Made by a program: the position numbers and the translations under genes
Notes under the pieces: generated by a model
Databases searched by the model: none
What the model saw: the letters and a program-made list of their open reading frames with translations, nothing else
Told to the model about the DNA's origin: nothing
Shown: one piece after another, positions 1 to 8,278 of the stretch
Numbering within the stretch: position 1 is the first letter of the stretch
Layout of the letters: every line of letters starts with the position of its first letter
IMG/VR virus record: IMGVR_UViG_3300021185_000846
Span: 1 to 24,221 of that record
Origin: a virus
Reading direction: 5' to 3' (one strand)
DNA: 24,221 nt

Positions 1-3000
1 TTCCTAACGGGAAGACTGTTAAGCCTTTTGCGTACATGGACGCACGTATCGCTCGTGGTCGTATGTTGTCACAGTCATTCAAGACAATGAGAACCCTTCA
101 AGACGAGCGTCTAGTCGGGGCATTGGATAACTTTGACAAGTCAGATATGACTGAAGCGGCTCGCTCTGCTGAACTGCAACGACTAATAGAAACTCAAGAA
201 GGTGGTGACATCTTGTCAGTGCCAGATGAGGCTATGGCGTTTATGACACCAGCAGACTTTGGGACAACTAGCGGTTCACTGGAGAGTATGTTTGAGCGTG
301 ACGCTGACATCATTCAACAGATGATGGGACGTAAAGGTGCAGACGAAGTTCTTGAAGCATACTTAGTACAGCAGGCAAACGATATGATCGTAGCTCTGGA
401 CGGTGGCCTCGACGAGTTCGTTAATATGTTCAACCGTAACTTCAACAAGACAGGCTCCGTTGCTCCGAACATTGATAAGACTGGTCGCGTATACAAGGCA
501 GGCAACATGAAGGCCAAGAGATACGCAAAGGCTGTCAGTAAAAAGAACGAGCGTCTGGCTAAGACATTGCTAGAAAGCATAATGAAAGCACAAGACGAAG
601 TGTTTGGTTCTGCTGAAGTGGATGTTGTAGACCCAGTAGTTAATGCTTCTCCAAAGACGATAAGCACTAATGAGCTTCTGGAAAAAATCAGAGCGGTTGG
701 TTCTAACACACCAGAAGTAATAGAGATGAAGCAAGAAGTCTACACTCGTATGCAGGCTGGCCCTTACACTAAGCCTTTCAACGAGCTTAACGATGCAGAG
801 CTTGAGGCACTAAGGTCTATCAAGTCTGTCCCAGATGCACGCAAAGTCTACGACGAAGCAATGGTGACTGGCGAGTGGGACAAAGCACAGACAGCTATCA
901 GCTACTTAGCTAACAAGACTGAGAACCCTATTAAGGTAAAGTCTAGTATAGTTGGTCGTGCGCTGGACATCGAGACCAAACAACGTAGCACAGTAGATGC
1001 CATGAACGGTGTGCCAGGTGATGCGCCTGCCACTATCAAAGAGGTTCTTGGTAAGATTACTCACCGTAACAAGAAGGTTGAGTACACTTCTCGAACAATG
1101 CTTTATCGTATGCTTAACCTAATGGGGCGCACAGCTACCGACTTGGTTGAGAACAACACTACGTTTATGAGTGTCCAAGACCTTTATAAGTTATCTGGAG
1201 AGGTAGCTCCATCTGGGACTAAAGCGGCTTTCGCTGAGACTGCCCGACTAAATGGTGCGCCATTTAACTCTCTTCGCAAACAGATGCGTACCTTTGCTAT
1301 TGGTATTAACGAAGGTAATGCTGACCCTGTAGATATGATGCACGAAATCGGACACATGATTAGTCGTTCGACATTTGAAGATATCGACAGAGACCACATG
1401 TTACAAGGCTTCAAGGAAGCAATGGACAAGAACGACCCTGCCGCTCTAAAGATAAAGGAGTTGTACGGAAAGGTGGACGGATACAAAGACAGCGACGTAG
1501 CAGAAGAATGGTTTGTCGAAAGCTGGGGTCAGTGGATGGCAGAACGAGTGGCTAAAGGAGATATCTTTAATGTCCGTTATGGCGATGGCGGTATGGCTGA
1601 CTTAACTGTTAAAGGATATTTAAGTCAACTTGCTGACAGGCTTTATGAGTTCACTGCTTATGTACTAAACGGTATGATAGGTCGTAAGTCAATGAAGCAG
1701 ATGTATCGTCAGATGACATATCATGGCGACATGTTTGCTAAGAAGCGTACATCAACACCAATCAAAAATGCTGTGAACACTTATCAGTACCCAACAGTTA
1801 GTGCATCACTAGCACCAGCTTACGGTAAAGATATTGTTAAGAGTTTGGGTAGAGAGAAGGAGCTACTACTAAGAGAGTTCCTTGGACTTGACCCTGATGA
1901 GAACATTGCTGATCACGTTATGTATCACGGCACTCCTGTCATTGATGAGTTCAATAGAGCCAGAAACCCTGATGCTTATATACGTCCATCAGAAGATGGC
2001 ATGTACGGTGAAGGCACTTACACCACTAACAATCCTCAGTACGCCGAAGGCTATGCCGATGGCACTAGAATGGACGCTTATAGAAACGTCGTAGAGAAGT
2101 TAGAAGGTGACAAGAAAGCGGATGCCGAAGCACTCATATCAAAAATGGATGAAGAGCAAAGGTTCCTAGAAGAAGAAAGCTGGAAGGCTGGAGACGACGA
2201 GCTAGGTGCATCACGTATAGCAGACTACACTGCACGTCTTGAAGCGACTAAGGAAGCCTTCGCAAGACTTACAGGTAACAAGTCTATGGGTGGCGTTATC
2301 CCAATGTTCGTAAGAACAAAGAAGCACTACCGTTTCACCAGTGACACAATGTTCCAATATGGTACTGGAGACAAAAGCGATATCTCTCACATGTTAGCTT
2401 CCGCGCAAAACGGTGGGTACATCTCAGGAGATAGCCATCGTGCTTTAGCAGAGTTAATTCAGCAAGGCGACGGCATGTCAGGTGATGTGTTTTATTCTCG
2501 CTTATCGTCTGAGATGACTGACCCTAACGCTCGTTCTGTTCAAACCAGAACGCACGAAGAAGATTTAATGGGTCGTAAGAAACTATCTCAGTTCCTAAAG
2601 TCCGAAGGATACGAAGGTATTATTGCCGACGTTGGCTTTGGTGAGAAGCTACGTGAAGTAGTGACGTTCAATCCTAACCACATGAAGCACGTAAACGCCG
2701 ACGTATTCGACAGCGACAGACGCGGCATGTACTACAGCGTACTTGGTCAGCCAGGCACAGTTGGAGTAGGTGGTGAAGTCTTGTCCAGCATGGCTATGAA
2801 ACAGAGAACCATTGGTGTCGATGACATGGTTGGCGTTGCACGTAAGATGCAAGAGGCTGGCGTGCCAGACCTAGTAAAGCCATTACGTAGGATGATACGC
2901 AAGGAAGCCCCAAGCGCAGAAGACATTGACACAGTTCGCAAGAACTCATCAGTCTTCAGTTACTTCCGTGAGAACAGCCAACGTCTACGTGAGATGGGTG

Positions 3001-5489
3001 CTAGTTGGATGGGTGACTTTATCAAACCTGAAAATGGTACAGGCCTTTACGAGAGGCACGACGTAGACTTGAGCGATAAAGTTCTGCCAATTTATAACGC
3101 ACTAAAAAGCCTGCCCGACAATAGTGGCTGGGCAAAGCGTTGGGCAAGACGTTCAATGTCTTTCTTACCTAACAAGTTCACTGGCAAAGCAGACCTAGAG
3201 AGTTCACCTCAGTCTCACCAAAGAATACTTGGTGCTATACGTAGAGGTGAGATGGCTGTACGTGAACTAAATAATCAAGAGCAAGGCGTGGCTAGACAGA
3301 TCATCTCAGCTTTTGAAAGTGAGCGAGAGCGTATGCTTGAAGCTGGCCTTCCAGTTGGTGATAGCCGTCGTAGTAGTGGAGACTTCTATGTACCACAGCA
3401 GTGGGATATAGAACTTATGCGTTCCAATCCGAAGAAGGCGAAGGCCGCATTTGCTCAATACTTCTTTGATGAAAGCAGGAAGATGGACTTCGAGGATGTT
3501 CCGTTAGACCCGTCTGCGGCTAACAGAAAATCTGAAGAGTTTATCAACACGTTGTTGGATACTGACGGCGAGACATATGGTGACGACGTTCTACGTCGGG
3601 CTGTTGGCGATCCGTTCTACAACAGGGTTATCAACCTAGAGCCAGGCCAGTACGACTTCATGGAAGAGTTTCTGGTAAACGACTTAGATGGTTTGATTGC
3701 TTCTTACTTTGACAGAACTACAAGGAAGGTTGCACTAACAAAACAGTTTGGTGCGGCGGGTCATGGCTTCTCATCATACATAACCACTGCCACTCAAGGC
3801 GTGGATGGTGCTGTCAAAACTCTGATGTCAAACAAGAAGGTTGTCTACAAGTACAGACAGTATCAGGAAGAAGCACCTATCGAACAGTTGGTTGTGCCAG
3901 CACTTAAAGACAACCATGCTAACATTAAGCAGATGCTTGAAGAAGCAAAGTTTATGATCCAAGAAGACAAGAGCGTGGAAGGCGCACGTAACCTTATCTT
4001 GTCTAAGTTCGAGGCTCCTGACCAAGCTGACCCTAATCTTCGTGTAAGGGTTGATAGCATAGTCAATGCCATGAAGGATTACCCTGATGGCAATATGCCT
4101 GAGAGTGCTAAGAAGCTCGCAGAGAACATGACGGACATTATGAACAAGCGTCCTCTTGTTAAGTTCTCAGATGCTAAAGTGCCTTACTTAGTTTCACGAA
4201 ACGTGAAAGCCTTTAACTCAATCTCGTTGTTGGCCTTTACAACTCTCACCTCACTTGGCGACGTAGCGTTACCGCTCGTCCGTTCAGGAAACATGGGTGC
4301 GTTCTTAAAGGCTCAGAAGCAATGGTATAGTGTTGACCCATCTTATCGCGCCGCCGCAAAGAATATCGGCGTTGGTGTAGAGAACTTGATGCACGATAGA
4401 ATGGTGCAGATGGCAGGGGAAGGCTCTCAAAAGGTACAGAACAGCTTCTTTAACTTTACTCTTCTTACACCTTGGACAAACATGCAACGTGAGATTGCTG
4501 GTCTTGTAGGGTTCGAGGCGTTTAAGTCTGAGATAGCTAAAGCCCGAAGACTAGCGTCAGCAGGCAAGCAAGGTAGTAAGTCGTTCAAGGCATCTGAGCG
4601 TTTCTTGAAGCGTTACGGTATGACTGGAGAGAACGCTAGTACAGACTTCCTTTCCTTCGATGCACCAGTGTTAAATGATATACGTGACACTGACCTTATG
4701 TCTAACAAGCAGTTGCGTTATGCACTAATGCGTTTCACTAACGAGGCTATCTTCACACCTAACCCGAATGACATACCTACGTGGGCGCAAACCCCGTGGG
4801 GTTCTATGTTCTTCCAGTTGAAGAGCTTCCAGTTGATGATGGCTCGTATGTCAAAGCATGTATACAACGAGGCAATTCAGGGTAATCCTTACCCTGCGAT
4901 GTACTTGGCGACTGCTGGTGTTGGCATGGGTTACGCTTCTGCGGGCATTAAAGATATTGTCCAGTCTCGTGGTGGTGAAGACAACGAAAGTCGTGAGCTA
5001 CGTAAACGTAAGCTGACCAATAGCCCACTAGGTACAATGGCTGAGAGCATGTTCGGTCTCGAAGAAGGCAGTGACAACGATCAGATAATGGGTAACTACC
5101 TAGAAGGTATGATGGCTATTGGTGGTCTGGGTCTATTCGGTGAGCTTCTCTACAATACAGCAGAGCAGGCAGACAACGGTAAGTTCGGCTTTGTCAGAAC
5201 AGCGGGTGCCATCTTTGGCCCAGCCGTAGGTACAGCAGAAGATGCTTACGACGTATTTGTAGCAGGCCCAATGGGTGCCTTTGACGACAAGGCGGCACGC
5301 CGAAGAGAAGCAGTACGATCAGTCATAGGCCGTATCCCGATTGCTGGTGGCATACGTGGTTTCAAAGAGGATGTTGTTGACAGCATCGCTGGAGAAGCTG
5401 GCAGTGGCAACAAGAAGTCTGCATCTAAGCTGGGCTTTGCAGGGGGCAGTGGGTTCAGCGGCGGTGGATTTGGAACGGAGGGTTTCTAA
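1..5489 (+). CDS. Giant polyvalent virion protein with zincin and ADP-ribosyltransferase-like domains, 5' end outside window
   Basis: The frame is open from base 3 and the first ATG (36) has no ribosome-binding site, so the true start lies upstream; at least 1,828 residues are encoded. Numbering from ATG 36: a zinc-metallopeptidase motif HEIGH sits at 436-440; an ART-PolyVal-like region runs about 629-886, with YHGT (630-633), GEGTYTTNNPQYAEGYA (658-674) and a terminal VVTFNPNHMKHV strand (875-886). The C-terminal third has hydrophobic stretches near 1395-1415, 1621-1640 and 1691-1710 and a Gly-rich tail. Polyvalent proteins of phages are packaged and delivered with the DNA, carrying effector domains against host defences or host physiology. 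Position just before the lysis genes fits an internal core/ejection protein. Family assignment is from remembered motifs; activity is inferred. Confidence 0.8.
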   Translation, partial: PNGKTVKPFAYMDARIARGRMLSQSFKTMRTLQDERLVGALDNFDKSDMTEAARSAELQRLIETQEGGDILSVPDEAMAFMTPADFGTTSGSLESMFERDADIIQQMMGRKGADEVLEAYLVQQANDMIVALDGGLDEFVNMFNRNFNKTGSVAPNIDKTGRVYKAGNMKAKRYAKAVSKKNERLAKTLLESIMKAQDEVFGSAEVDVVDPVVNASPKTISTNELLEKIRAVGSNTPEVIEMKQEVYTRMQAGPYTKPFNELNDAELEALRSIKSVPDARKVYDEAMVTGEWDKAQTAISYLANKTENPIKVKSSIVGRALDIETKQRSTVDAMNGVPGDAPATIKEVLGKITHRNKKVEYTSRTMLYRMLNLMGRTATDLVENNTTFMSVQDLYKLSGEVAPSGTKAAFAETARLNGAPFNSLRKQMRTFAIGINEGNADPVDMMHEIGHMISRSTFEDIDRDHMLQGFKEAMDKNDPAALKIKELYGKVDGYKDSDVAEEWFVESWGQWMAERVAKGDIFNVRYGDGGMADLTVKGYLSQLADRLYEFTAYVLNGMIGRKSMKQMYRQMTYHGDMFAKKRTSTPIKNAVNTYQYPTVSASLAPAYGKDIVKSLGREKELLLREFLGLDPDENIADHVMYHGTPVIDEFNRARNPDAYIRPSEDGMYGEGTYTTNNPQYAEGYADGTRMDAYRNVVEKLEGDKKADAEALISKMDEEQRFLEEESWKAGDDELGASRIADYTARLEATKEAFARLTGNKSMGGVIPMFVRTKKHYRFTSDTMFQYGTGDKSDISHMLASAQNGGYISGDSHRALAELIQQGDGMSGDVFYSRLSSEMTDPNARSVQTRTHEEDLMGRKKLSQFLKSEGYEGIIADVGFGEKLREVVTFNPNHMKHVNADVFDSDRRGMYYSVLGQPGTVGVGGEVLSSMAMKQRTIGVDDMVGVARKMQEAGVPDLVKPLRRMIRKEAPSAEDIDTVRKNSSVFSYFRENSQRLREMGASWMGDFIKPENGTGLYERHDVDLSDKVLPIYNALKSLPDNSGWAKRWARRSMSFLPNKFTGKADLESSPQSHQRILGAIRRGEMAVRELNNQEQGVARQIISAFESERERMLEAGLPVGDSRRSSGDFYVPQQWDIELMRSNPKKAKAAFAQYFFDESRKMDFEDVPLDPSAANRKSEEFINTLLDTDGETYGDDVLRRAVGDPFYNRVINLEPGQYDFMEEFLVNDLDGLIASYFDRTTRKVALTKQFGAAGHGFSSYITTATQGVDGAVKTLMSNKKVVYKYRQYQEEAPIEQLVVPALKDNHANIKQMLEEAKFMIQEDKSVEGARNLILSKFEAPDQADPNLRVRVDSIVNAMKDYPDGNMPESAKKLAENMTDIMNKRPLVKFSDAKVPYLVSRNVKAFNSISLLAFTTLTSLGDVALPLVRSGNMGAFLKAQKQWYSVDPSYRAAAKNIGVGVENLMHDRMVQMAGEGSQKVQNSFFNFTLLTPWTNMQREIAGLVGFEAFKSEIAKARRLASAGKQGSKSFKASERFLKRYGMTGENASTDFLSFDAPVLNDIRDTDLMSNKQLRYALMRFTNEAIFTPNPNDIPTWAQTPWGSMFFQLKSFQLMMARMSKHVYNEAIQGNPYPAMYLATAGVGMGYASAGIKDIVQSRGGEDNESRELRKRKLTNSPLGTMAESMFGLEEGSDNDQIMGNYLEGMMAIGGLGLFGELLYNTAEQADNGKFGFVRTAGAIFGPAVGTAEDAYDVFVAGPMGAFDDKAARRREAVRSVIGRIPIAGGIRGFKEDVVDSIAGEAGSGNKKSASKLGFAGGSGFSGGGFGTEGF

Positions 5490-5692
5490 TGTTTAAGGCA
5501 ATACTTCTGATATGTGTCATGGGAGACAATAGCAACTGCATTGAACTTCACGACCAGAGAGGGCCGTACGAAACTAGAGAACGATGCGTTTCTCGCATAC
5601 ATGAGATGGGGCCGTTCGTTCATCAGTACATGCCAGGTTATCACCCTGTATCCTACAAGTGTAACAAGCTAGGTAAGGGCAGACTAACATGA
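5489..5692 (+). CDS. Small Cys-containing phage protein, unknown function
   Basis: 67 aa, ATG overlapping the stop of the giant virion gene by one base (TAATG), so translation is probably coupled. The N-terminus is hydrophobic (MFKAILLICVMG), which could be a short membrane anchor or a weak signal peptide, followed by a polar region with three further Cys residues (C17, C33, C58). No domain recognised. Its place at the head of the lysis cassette hints at an envelope role, but this is only positional. Confidence 0.7.
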   Translation: MFKAILLICVMGDNSNCIELHDQRGPYETRERCVSRIHEMGPFVHQYMPGYHPVSYKCNKLGKGRLT

Positions 5693-5883
5693 GTGATGTC
5701 CTACTAAGGCACAAAGTCGGGCCACGTATAATGATGCTGGTTATGACGGCTATGTATATCCGCGTCATCGAATGGGGAATTTCTCTTGATGACATCAGCA
5801 CCCAGCAGAGCGCAATGATTAGCGTTGTCAGTGGTAGCATGACAGGGGCGTTTGCAGTATGGCTCGGAAGCGAGAAGAAATGA
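5689..5883 (+). CDS. Small two-TM membrane protein, holin-like
   Basis: 64 aa, joined to the gene before by an ATGA overlap. Two hydrophobic segments are visible, about residues 11-31 and 42-60, separated by a short polar loop (SLDDISTQQ), with a charged C-terminus (GSEKK). Size and topology fit a small holin, antiholin or lysis-associated membrane peptide. A better 3-TM holin candidate lies at 6022-6402, so this one may be a partner or antiholin. Function is inferred from topology and context only. Confidence 0.7.
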   Translation: MSDVLLRHKVGPRIMMLVMTAMYIRVIEWGISLDDISTQQSAMISVVSGSMTGAFAVWLGSEKK

Positions 5884-6101
5884 AAGGACACTTCAAAAAG
5901 TACCTAGAGCAAAACAGATGCCCAAGGTGCTTGTGTCAAATGAAAGAAGTAGAAGTACATGGACACTTACAATGTAGTGTTTGCAAGTTCTATGTAGTCG
6001 AATGTTGTAACGGAGAGACAGATGATAACTGCACTGATAGGGCCACTGACCAGTCTGGCGGGGTCGTTCCTTCAGTCGAAGGTGGACAAACAGAAAGCTA
6101 A
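5880..6101 (+). CDS. Small zinc-ribbon protein
   Basis: 73 aa from the ATG at 5880, chosen over the upstream ATG at 5859 because it forms an ATGA overlap with the previous stop and follows a purine-rich GAGAAGAA. Two Cys pairs (C14/C17 and C32/C35) make a zinc ribbon; C42-C43 follow. The last third (from base 6022) is also coded in another frame by the holin gene, and it reads as low-information sequence, so the conserved part is likely residues 1-45. Zinc ribbons of this kind bind nucleic acid or protein; the target here is unknown. Confidence 0.6.
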   Translation: MKGHFKKYLEQNRCPRCLCQMKEVEVHGHLQCSVCKFYVVECCNGETDDNCTDRATDQSGGVVPSVEGGQTES

Positions 6102-6402
6102 GTCAACTGTAGCCATAGCTGAAGCGACAGCTAAAGCAAAGGTTATGGAGACTGCGGCTACCCACGATAGTAAGTGGGAACTACTTATGGCGCAGGGTAC
6201 GCAAGGATCGTGGAAAGACGAATTAGTTACCATTGTGGTTCTAATCCCATGCGTCCTAGTCTTCGTGCCTGGGATGGAGAACGTAGTTAAGTCGGGATTT
6301 GACAGGCTCAATGAGCTACCTGACTGGTACACAAATTTACTTTTAATTGTATGTACGGCGGCAGTCGGCATACGTGGACTAGATAAGTGGAGAAAGAAAT
6401 GA
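6022..6402 (+). CDS. Holin, GTA-type three-TM family
   Basis: 126 aa. A holin permeabilises the inner membrane so the endolysin can reach the wall. The layout matches the 3TM holin family known from alphaproteobacterial gene-transfer agents (Pfam GTA_holin_3TM): a hydrophobic N-terminus (residues 1-17), a Lys/Ala-rich amphipathic helix (20-45), the W-KDE motif SWKDELVT (63-70), a TM at 69-84, and LPDWYTN followed by a TM at 104-120. The start has a clear GGAGA 6-10 bases upstream, so the 80-base overlap with the zinc-ribbon gene seems real. The endolysin follows directly. Confidence 0.8.
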   Translation: MITALIGPLTSLAGSFLQSKVDKQKAKSTVAIAEATAKAKVMETAATHDSKWELLMAQGTQGSWKDELVTIVVLIPCVLVFVPGMENVVKSGFDRLNELPDWYTNLLLIVCTAAVGIRGLDKWRKK

Positions 6403-6857
6403 CATACGCATTATCAGCTAAGAGCTTAGACAAGTTAGTGGGTGTAGACCAACGCCTAGTTGATGTGGTCTGCCGAGCTATTGAGCTAACCGACGTAGAC
6501 TTTGGTGTCATCTGTGGCATGAGAACTGAAGAAGAACAGAAGGAACTGTTCGACAAAGGTGCATCACAAACCATGAAGTCAAAGCATCTTGAAGGTAAAG
6601 CTGTGGACTTGTTGGCCTACGTAGGCGGCAGGCATACATGGGAACTCAACGTCTATGATGATGTAGCTGACGCTATTAAGAAGGCGGCAAAAGAACTCGG
6701 TGTCAAAATTAGATGGGGTGCGGCGTGGCACGTACACGACATTGCTGAGTTTGACGGGACGATGGAATGGGCCATGACAAGCTATATTGATGTCAGGAGA
6801 TCAGAAGGCAAGAGGCCATTTATTGATGCTCCACACTTTGAAATATGGGGCGACTAA
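6399..6857 (+). CDS. M15-family peptidoglycan endopeptidase (endolysin)
   Basis: 152 aa. VanY/L-Ala-D-Glu peptidase-like enzyme cutting peptide bonds in the wall. Visible motifs: GMRTEEEQ (40-47), the zinc-binding SKHLEGKAVD (61-70, ligands H63 and D70), and DAPHFEI (143-149, third ligand H146, with D143 or a nearby acid as base). Length is normal for phage M15 endolysins. ATG 6399 is preferred over the GTG at 6387: it has GGAG six bases upstream and an ATGA overlap with the holin stop. No signal peptide, so it needs the holin for release. Confidence 0.9.
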   Translation: MTYALSAKSLDKLVGVDQRLVDVVCRAIELTDVDFGVICGMRTEEEQKELFDKGASQTMKSKHLEGKAVDLLAYVGGRHTWELNVYDDVADAIKKAAKELGVKIRWGAAWHVHDIAEFDGTMEWAMTSYIDVRRSEGKRPFIDAPHFEIWGD

Positions 6858-7003
6858 TGCACGGCAAAGTAGTTTTAGGTATCAGGTCAGCAGGCAACGT
6901 CAAGCAATCTGAACGCCCGACGAAGTATGCCCAGGGTGGCAAGAAGGGCAACATGTTGACCAGGCCATGCCCGTGTATTCTAAAGAAGAAGGGTAAGAAG
7001 TAA
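6857..7003 (+). CDS. Tiny cationic protein, 48 aa
   Basis: Starts in a TAATG overlap with the endolysin stop and ends in a TAATG overlap with the next gene, a strong sign of a real coupled gene. The product is Lys/Gly-rich with a PCPC motif near residues 37-40 and a basic C-terminus (KKKGKK). No family recognised. It could be a minor virion or DNA-binding protein; this is a guess from charge alone. Confidence 0.6.
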   Translation: MHGKVVLGIRSAGNVKQSERPTKYAQGGKKGNMLTRPCPCILKKKGKK

Positions 7004-7155
7004 TGGCGACTAAGAAAAAGGCGACGAAGAAAGATGCTTGCTACAAGAAGGTAGCACGAGCGATGCCACAAAACTCAGCCTACCGCAGTGGTCACATGGT
7101 TAGGTGCCGAAAGGTCGGCGCAAAGAACTATAAGATTGGCGGTAAGAAGAAATGA
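7003..7155 (+). CDS. Tiny Lys/Cys protein of the DACYxKV...KCRKVGA type
   Basis: 50 aa, TAATG overlap at its start and ATGA overlap with the next gene. The order DACYKKV, SAYRSGHMVRCRKVGAKNY matches a small conserved module I remember from cyanophages and other marine viruses (DxCYxKV, PSAYASGxLVKCRKVGA), whose role is unknown. Two Cys (13, 35) and 14 Lys. The ordered overlaps and the match support a real gene. The related modules at 8060 and 15231 are separate genes in this genome. Confidence 0.7.
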   Translation: MATKKKATKKDACYKKVARAMPQNSAYRSGHMVRCRKVGAKNYKIGGKKK

Positions 7156-7457
7156 AACAAGTAGCGACACGTTTGAATGAAGCTAGTGAAGTCACAATAC
7201 CTCTTCGCAACCTGATAAGTATGATTGCTTTTACAGCCGTTAGTGTTTGGGTTTACTTCGGTTTAACGGAACGGCTGTCATTTCTTGAGCATGAGCAAGA
7301 GATGATGATGGTGGAGATAGAAGAGAACGACGATTGGATAGATGATTTCCAGCCACCAGCAGAGGTGAAAGAAAATATTAAGCGGGTCAGAGAGCTTGAG
7401 CTTGTAATAACTAAACTGAACATAAGAGTGGAGAGGCTGGAAGATGGCAGACAGTAA
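7152..7457 (+). CDS. Membrane-anchored coiled-coil protein, spanin-like
   Basis: 101 aa with one TM segment (about residues 17-38) after a short N-terminal stretch, then an acidic, helical coiled-coil tail (about 45-98). GGTAAGAAGA precedes the ATG. An N-terminal TM with a long coiled-coil tail, located after holin and endolysin, is the layout of an inner-membrane spanin, which links to an outer-membrane partner during lysis. No lipoprotein partner was found nearby, so the call stays tentative; it could equally be a structural or superinfection-exclusion membrane protein. Confidence 0.7.
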   Translation: MKQVATRLNEASEVTIPLRNLISMIAFTAVSVWVYFGLTERLSFLEHEQEMMMVEIEENDDWIDDFQPPAEVKENIKRVRELELVITKLNIRVERLEDGRQ

Positions 7458-7605
7458 ATGCAAACAACAGCTTGCTAGGGAAGGTGCAAAATCTTTTGGC
7501 AACAAAAGCGATAGACTGAGTAGCAACAGGTCTATGCACATAGCAAGATATGTGACAAGAGGCGTTCAGAAGAAGAGCTGTACGCCAGTAAAGAAAAAGA
7601 ATTAA
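7444..7605 (+). CDS. Tiny basic protein, 53 aa
   Basis: ATG at 7444 lies inside the end of the spanin-like gene (14-base overlap) with GGCTGGAAG just before it. The product is rich in Lys, Arg and Ser, with two Cys (6 and 46) and a basic tail (KKSCTPVKKKN). It is in the same reading frame as the next gene, separated from it only by this TAA and five sense codons. No family recognised. See the finding on the missing start codon at 7618. Confidence 0.55.
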   Translation: MADSKCKQQLAREGAKSFGNKSDRLSSNRSMHIARYVTRGVQKKSCTPVKKKN

Positions 7606-7617
7606 CTTGAGGCATAT

Positions 7618-8073
7618 ATCATCGAACCAATTAGTACAGCTATCGCCGCTTTCGGCGCAATCAAAACTGGGATTGCCGCTGGGAAGGAAGTAACTTCTTT
7701 AGCTAAAGACATCGGTAAGCTATGGGGTTCTATAGACCAGATAAATAATGCCCACAAAAAAAAGAAGTCGTCTGCTTTTAGGAGTGTGGAAGAAGAAGCA
7801 CTAACCACTTTCATGGACAAGAAGAAAGCGGAAGACATGGAGAACGAACTCCGTGAAATAATTTTGTACTCTCGTGGTATGGGAGCGTGGCAAGAGCTTG
7901 TCACACTAAGGGTTGAGATACGTAAGCAAAGAATAGAAGATGCGAAGATTGCCAAAAAGAAGCGCGACCAAATAGTAGAAATAGTATGCGTGTCTTTCCT
8001 TCTTATACTAGGCTTCGCCGCGCTAGTCGCGTTTGGTTACTTTTTAATAGGAGCGAAAAATGCCCTCAAGTAG
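7618..8073 (+). CDS. Phage membrane-anchored helical protein with apparent AUC start
   Basis: Coding character begins well before the first ordinary start codon (GTG 7786). In frame from 7618 the sequence reads IIEPISTAIAAFGAIKTG, then LAKDIGKLWGSID, a pattern I remember at the N-terminus of phage proteins beginning M-[IF]-EPIST. GAGG lies five bases before an ATC (7618) standing where M would be, and no ATG/GTG/TTG occurs in frame between TAA 7603 and 7786. The GTG has AGGAG only one base away, too close to serve it. The middle is charged and helical; a TM lies near the C-terminus (IVCVSFLLILGFAALVAFGYF). 151 aa if begun at AUC. Function unknown. Confidence 0.6.
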   Translation: MIEPISTAIAAFGAIKTGIAAGKEVTSLAKDIGKLWGSIDQINNAHKKKKSSAFRSVEEEALTTFMDKKKAEDMENELREIILYSRGMGAWQELVTLRVEIRKQRIEDAKIAKKKRDQIVEIVCVSFLLILGFAALVAFGYFLIGAKNALK

Positions 8074-8278
8074 TGACGGATTACGAAAGTGGTTCAGCCG
8101 TAATGGTGGTAAGGGATGGATAGACTGCAAGACTGGCAAGACTTGCGGTAGGCAGAAGGGTGAAAAGCGAAAGGGCTATCCAGCATGTCGGCCTACTAAG
8201 GCTCAGTGCAACTCATCTGCGAAGAAGAAGACTGGCCCGTCTAGGATAAGCTGGAAGAAATCCACCAAGCGTCGATAG
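8060..8278 (+). CDS. Small Lys/Cys-rich protein, DUF5872-like
   Basis: 72 aa, with GGAG eight bases before the ATG and a 14-base overlap with the gene before. The core, KGWIDCKTGKTCGRQKG followed by KGYPACRPTKAQC, matches a module (WVDCKTGKPCGR...YPxCRPT) found in marine phages and algal viruses and, as I recall, covered by DUF5872. Four Cys could bind a metal. The C-terminus is strongly basic. It may bind nucleic acid in the virion, but no function is established. Its end overlaps the convergent kinase gene by 38 bases. Confidence 0.75.
   Translation: MPSSSDGLRKWFSRNGGKGWIDCKTGKTCGRQKGEKRKGYPACRPTKAQCNSSAKKKTGPSRISWKKSTKRR

Noticed and set aside
314-709. Minus-strand 131-aa frame inside the giant virion gene, and similar ones at 1184, 13346 and 22241
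   Set aside because: Antisense shadows of well-supported genes with no ribosome-binding site or recognisable content.
7786-7788. GTG as the start of the 7618-8073 gene
   Set aside because: AGGAG is only one base away and over 50 codons of protein-like sequence precede it in frame.
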